Source: an uncultured Flavobacteriaceae bacterium (GTDB taxonomy: Bacteria > Bacteroidota > Bacteroidia > Flavobacteriales > Flavobacteriaceae). From it: a stretch of 42,250 nucleotides of DNA. The notes under the pieces were generated by a model. That model ran no database searches. It saw nothing but the letters and a program-made list of their open reading frames with translations, and had not been told where the DNA came from. This document shows positions 40,890-42,250 of this stretch, piece by piece (the stretch's first letter is position 1; the number at the start of each line of letters is the position of its first letter). The stretch covers positions 1 through 42,250 of the forward strand of contig CAJWPZ010000014.1 in the NCBI GenBank assembly GCA_913045325.1. The letters are read 5' to 3'. The position numbers and the translations under genes are program-made.

Positions 40890-41731
40890 TGAAAGAACTT
40901 TTTGACATAGTATCAAGACAATGCAGTGAAAGCGTAACTAATGCGTACAGCACTTCTTTTTCTTCGGCTACCAAAATGCTATCTCCGACCATACGTCAAG
41001 ACATCTATAACATATATGGTTTTGTAAGGTTTGCTGATGAAATTGTGGACACCTTTCATGCGTATGATAAAAGCGTGCTGTTTAATCGTTTTGAAAAAGA
41101 CCTTGAATTTGCACTTGAAGAAAAAATTAGTCTAAACCCAATTTTAAATTCTTTTCAAGAAACGGTTCATAAATACAATATTGAAAGAGGGTTAATAGCA
41201 TCTTTTATGAAAAGTATGCGTATGGATTTATCCAAAACAGATTACTTAACAGAACAGGAATACAAAGAATACATCTACGGATCTGCAGATGTGGTTGGGC
41301 TTATGTGTCTTCATGTGTTTTTGAAAGGTGATACAGAAAAATACAACCAACTTAAAGATTCTGCAATGGCACTGGGGTCTGCATTTCAAAAAGTGAATTT
41401 TTTACGTGACCTCAAGGCAGATTTTGAAGGACTTAGCAGGACCTATTTTCCAAACACAAATCTAGAGGCTCTTGATGAAGCGTCAAAACAACATATTATA
41501 GCAGATATTGAAAAAGACTTCCAAAGAGGCTACCAAGGTATATTAAAACTACCCACAGAGGCCAAATTTGGGGTGTTTATGGCATATCGCTACTATAGAA
41601 GATTACTGAAAAAACTACACAAAACTCCTGCATTAGAAATAAAAAACACAAGAATAAGGGTACCTGGTTATGAGAAATTTGGACTCCTTACCAGAAGTTA
41701 TGTGAAATACCAACTTAAACTTGTTCGGTAA
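40889..41731 (+). CDS. crtB: Phytoene synthase (CrtB type)
   Basis: CrtB joins two geranylgeranyl diphosphates to make phytoene, the first committed carotenoid step. The 280-residue length is normal. Both Asp-rich, Mg-binding sites are present: DEIVD at 50-54 and DLKAD at 174-178 (in FLRDLKAD). The start overlaps the crtI stop by one base and crtZ follows after 33 bases. The geranylgeranyl diphosphate synthase is not in the window. Confidence 0.96.
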   Translation: MKELFDIVSRQCSESVTNAYSTSFSSATKMLSPTIRQDIYNIYGFVRFADEIVDTFHAYDKSVLFNRFEKDLEFALEEKISLNPILNSFQETVHKYNIERGLIASFMKSMRMDLSKTDYLTEQEYKEYIYGSADVVGLMCLHVFLKGDTEKYNQLKDSAMALGSAFQKVNFLRDLKADFEGLSRTYFPNTNLEALDEASKQHIIADIEKDFQRGYQGILKLPTEAKFGVFMAYRYYRRLLKKLHKTPALEIKNTRIRVPGYEKFGLLTRSYVKYQLKLVR

Positions 41732-41764
41732 TTTTATAGCCGCAAATTATTTAAATTAAAGAAA

Positions 41765-42214
41765 ATGACTACACTGCTTTGGATCTTAACTTTTATTGGA
41801 ACTTTTTCCGCCATGGAATTTATGGCGTGGGCTACCCACAAATATGTCATGCATGGTTTTTTGTGGAGCGTGCACAAGGATCATCACCACAAGGATCATA
41901 AAAGCTGGTGGGAGCGCAATGACCTGTTTTTTATATTCTATGCTGCGGTTAGTATTACATGTTTTATAGCATGGCAGTATTACGGCTTTTGGGCTGGATT
42001 GCCTATTGGCCTTGGTATATTTGCCTATGGTGTTGCTTACTTTATGGTACATGATATTTTTATACACCAACGTTTCAAATTCTTTAGAAAAGCAAATAAT
42101 TGGTATGCAAAAGGGATTAGAAGAGCCCATAAAATACACCACAAACATCTTGGAAAAGGAGAAGGAGAATGTTATGGTATGTTATTTCCGCCCCTAAAAT
42201 ATTTTAAAAGATAG
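41765..42214 (+). CDS. crtZ: Beta-carotene hydroxylase (CrtZ type, fatty acid hydroxylase superfamily)
   Basis: CrtZ adds 3-hydroxyl groups to beta-carotene, giving zeaxanthin. The 149-residue membrane protein has several hydrophobic segments (about 3-22, 55-72, 77-95) and the di-iron histidine boxes: HKYVMH (25-30), HKDHHHKDH (37-45), HDIFIH (about 97-102) and HKIHHKH (about 118-124). Family, length and position behind crtB agree. The substrate, beta-carotene, needs a lycopene cyclase that is not seen; it may lie beyond 42250. A 5'-terminal ATG at 42242 might open the next gene, but only three codons are visible. Confidence 0.93.
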   Translation: MTTLLWILTFIGTFSAMEFMAWATHKYVMHGFLWSVHKDHHHKDHKSWWERNDLFFIFYAAVSITCFIAWQYYGFWAGLPIGLGIFAYGVAYFMVHDIFIHQRFKFFRKANNWYAKGIRRAHKIHHKHLGKGEGECYGMLFPPLKYFKR

Positions 42215-42250
42215 CTAACCTTTGTTATTCATCACAAAACCATGTTACTT

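Noticed and set aside
42242-42250. Start of a further gene (ATG at the right edge, perhaps a lycopene cyclase by context)
   Set aside because: Only three codons are visible, so neither the frame nor the product can be supported.
1-42250. CRISPR arrays, insertion sequences, prophage, toxin-antitoxin or restriction systems
   Set aside because: No spaced direct repeats, transposase, integrase, phage or defence motifs were recognised on either strand.

Overview
The window is chromosomal DNA from an AT-rich member of the Bacteroidota, almost certainly a marine-type Flavobacteriaceae. Four things point there: two secreted proteins end in type IX secretion sorting domains; transketolase is split into two adjacent genes; many starts are preceded by a TAnnTTTG -7 element with few Shine-Dalgarno sequences; and a carotenoid crtI-crtB-crtZ cluster lies at the right end. 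The genus cannot be fixed from this sequence. No insertion sequence, phage gene, CRISPR array or rRNA is visible. This is mostly conserved core chromosome.

Layout. 1-5.3 kb: a T9SS cargo protein, an M14 peptidase lipoprotein, a NUDIX hydrolase divergent from pyrE, an SRPBCC protein and birA. 5.4-10.3 kb: a rightward group rsfS, ftsH, LUD protein, cdsA, psd, acyl-CoA-binding protein (ribosome silencing, membrane proteolysis, phosphatidylethanolamine synthesis). 10.3-20.6 kb: valS (leftward), DUF1573 protein, PLP aminotransferase, murB, a 57-aa membrane microprotein, a PduO-type cobalamin adenosyltransferase, DUF2795 and secA. 20.7-22.8 kb: a leftward three-gene ECF sigma / membrane anti-sigma-like / exported beta-protein unit. 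23-33 kb: T9SS cargo, ohr, meaB, an exported protein of unknown function, dnaB, accA, then a tgt-lptF/G-eamA operon. 33.5-38 kb: split transketolase, an FKBP lipoprotein with a calcium-binding-type tail, an S4 RNA-binding protein, a phosphoribosyltransferase and aroK. 38-42 kb: tRNA-Lys(TTT), tRNA-Leu(GAG), then a CarH-type MerR/B12-binding regulator followed by crtI, crtB and crtZ.

The most interesting system is the right-hand carotenoid unit. Its regulator keeps the Trp-His pair, the Glu and the lower-ligand His of adenosylcobalamin photoreceptors but has Arg where the family signature W-x9-E-H has His. Inverted repeats overlap the predicted -33 elements of both the regulator and crtI, so a light/B12 switch is plausible. 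The adenosyltransferase at 16.1 kb would supply the chromophore, and the MeaB GTPase at 25 kb shows a second adenosylcobalamin use. Other unexplained structure: five successive inverted repeats in the 176-bp gap before secA, a promoter-overlapping palindrome before the DUF2795 gene, an 11-bp perfect tandem repeat at the meaB promoter, a pyrE -7 element that contains the start codon of the divergent NUDIX gene, and a tRNA-guanine transglycosylase without its zinc cysteines.

Several starts were moved from the longest possible reading frame to an internal start because a TAnnTTTG element or family alignment places transcription downstream of the longer start (aminotransferase, tgt, transketolase N, phosphoribosyltransferase, crtI, birA). 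All functional assignments rest on motif recognition by eye; no database search was run.
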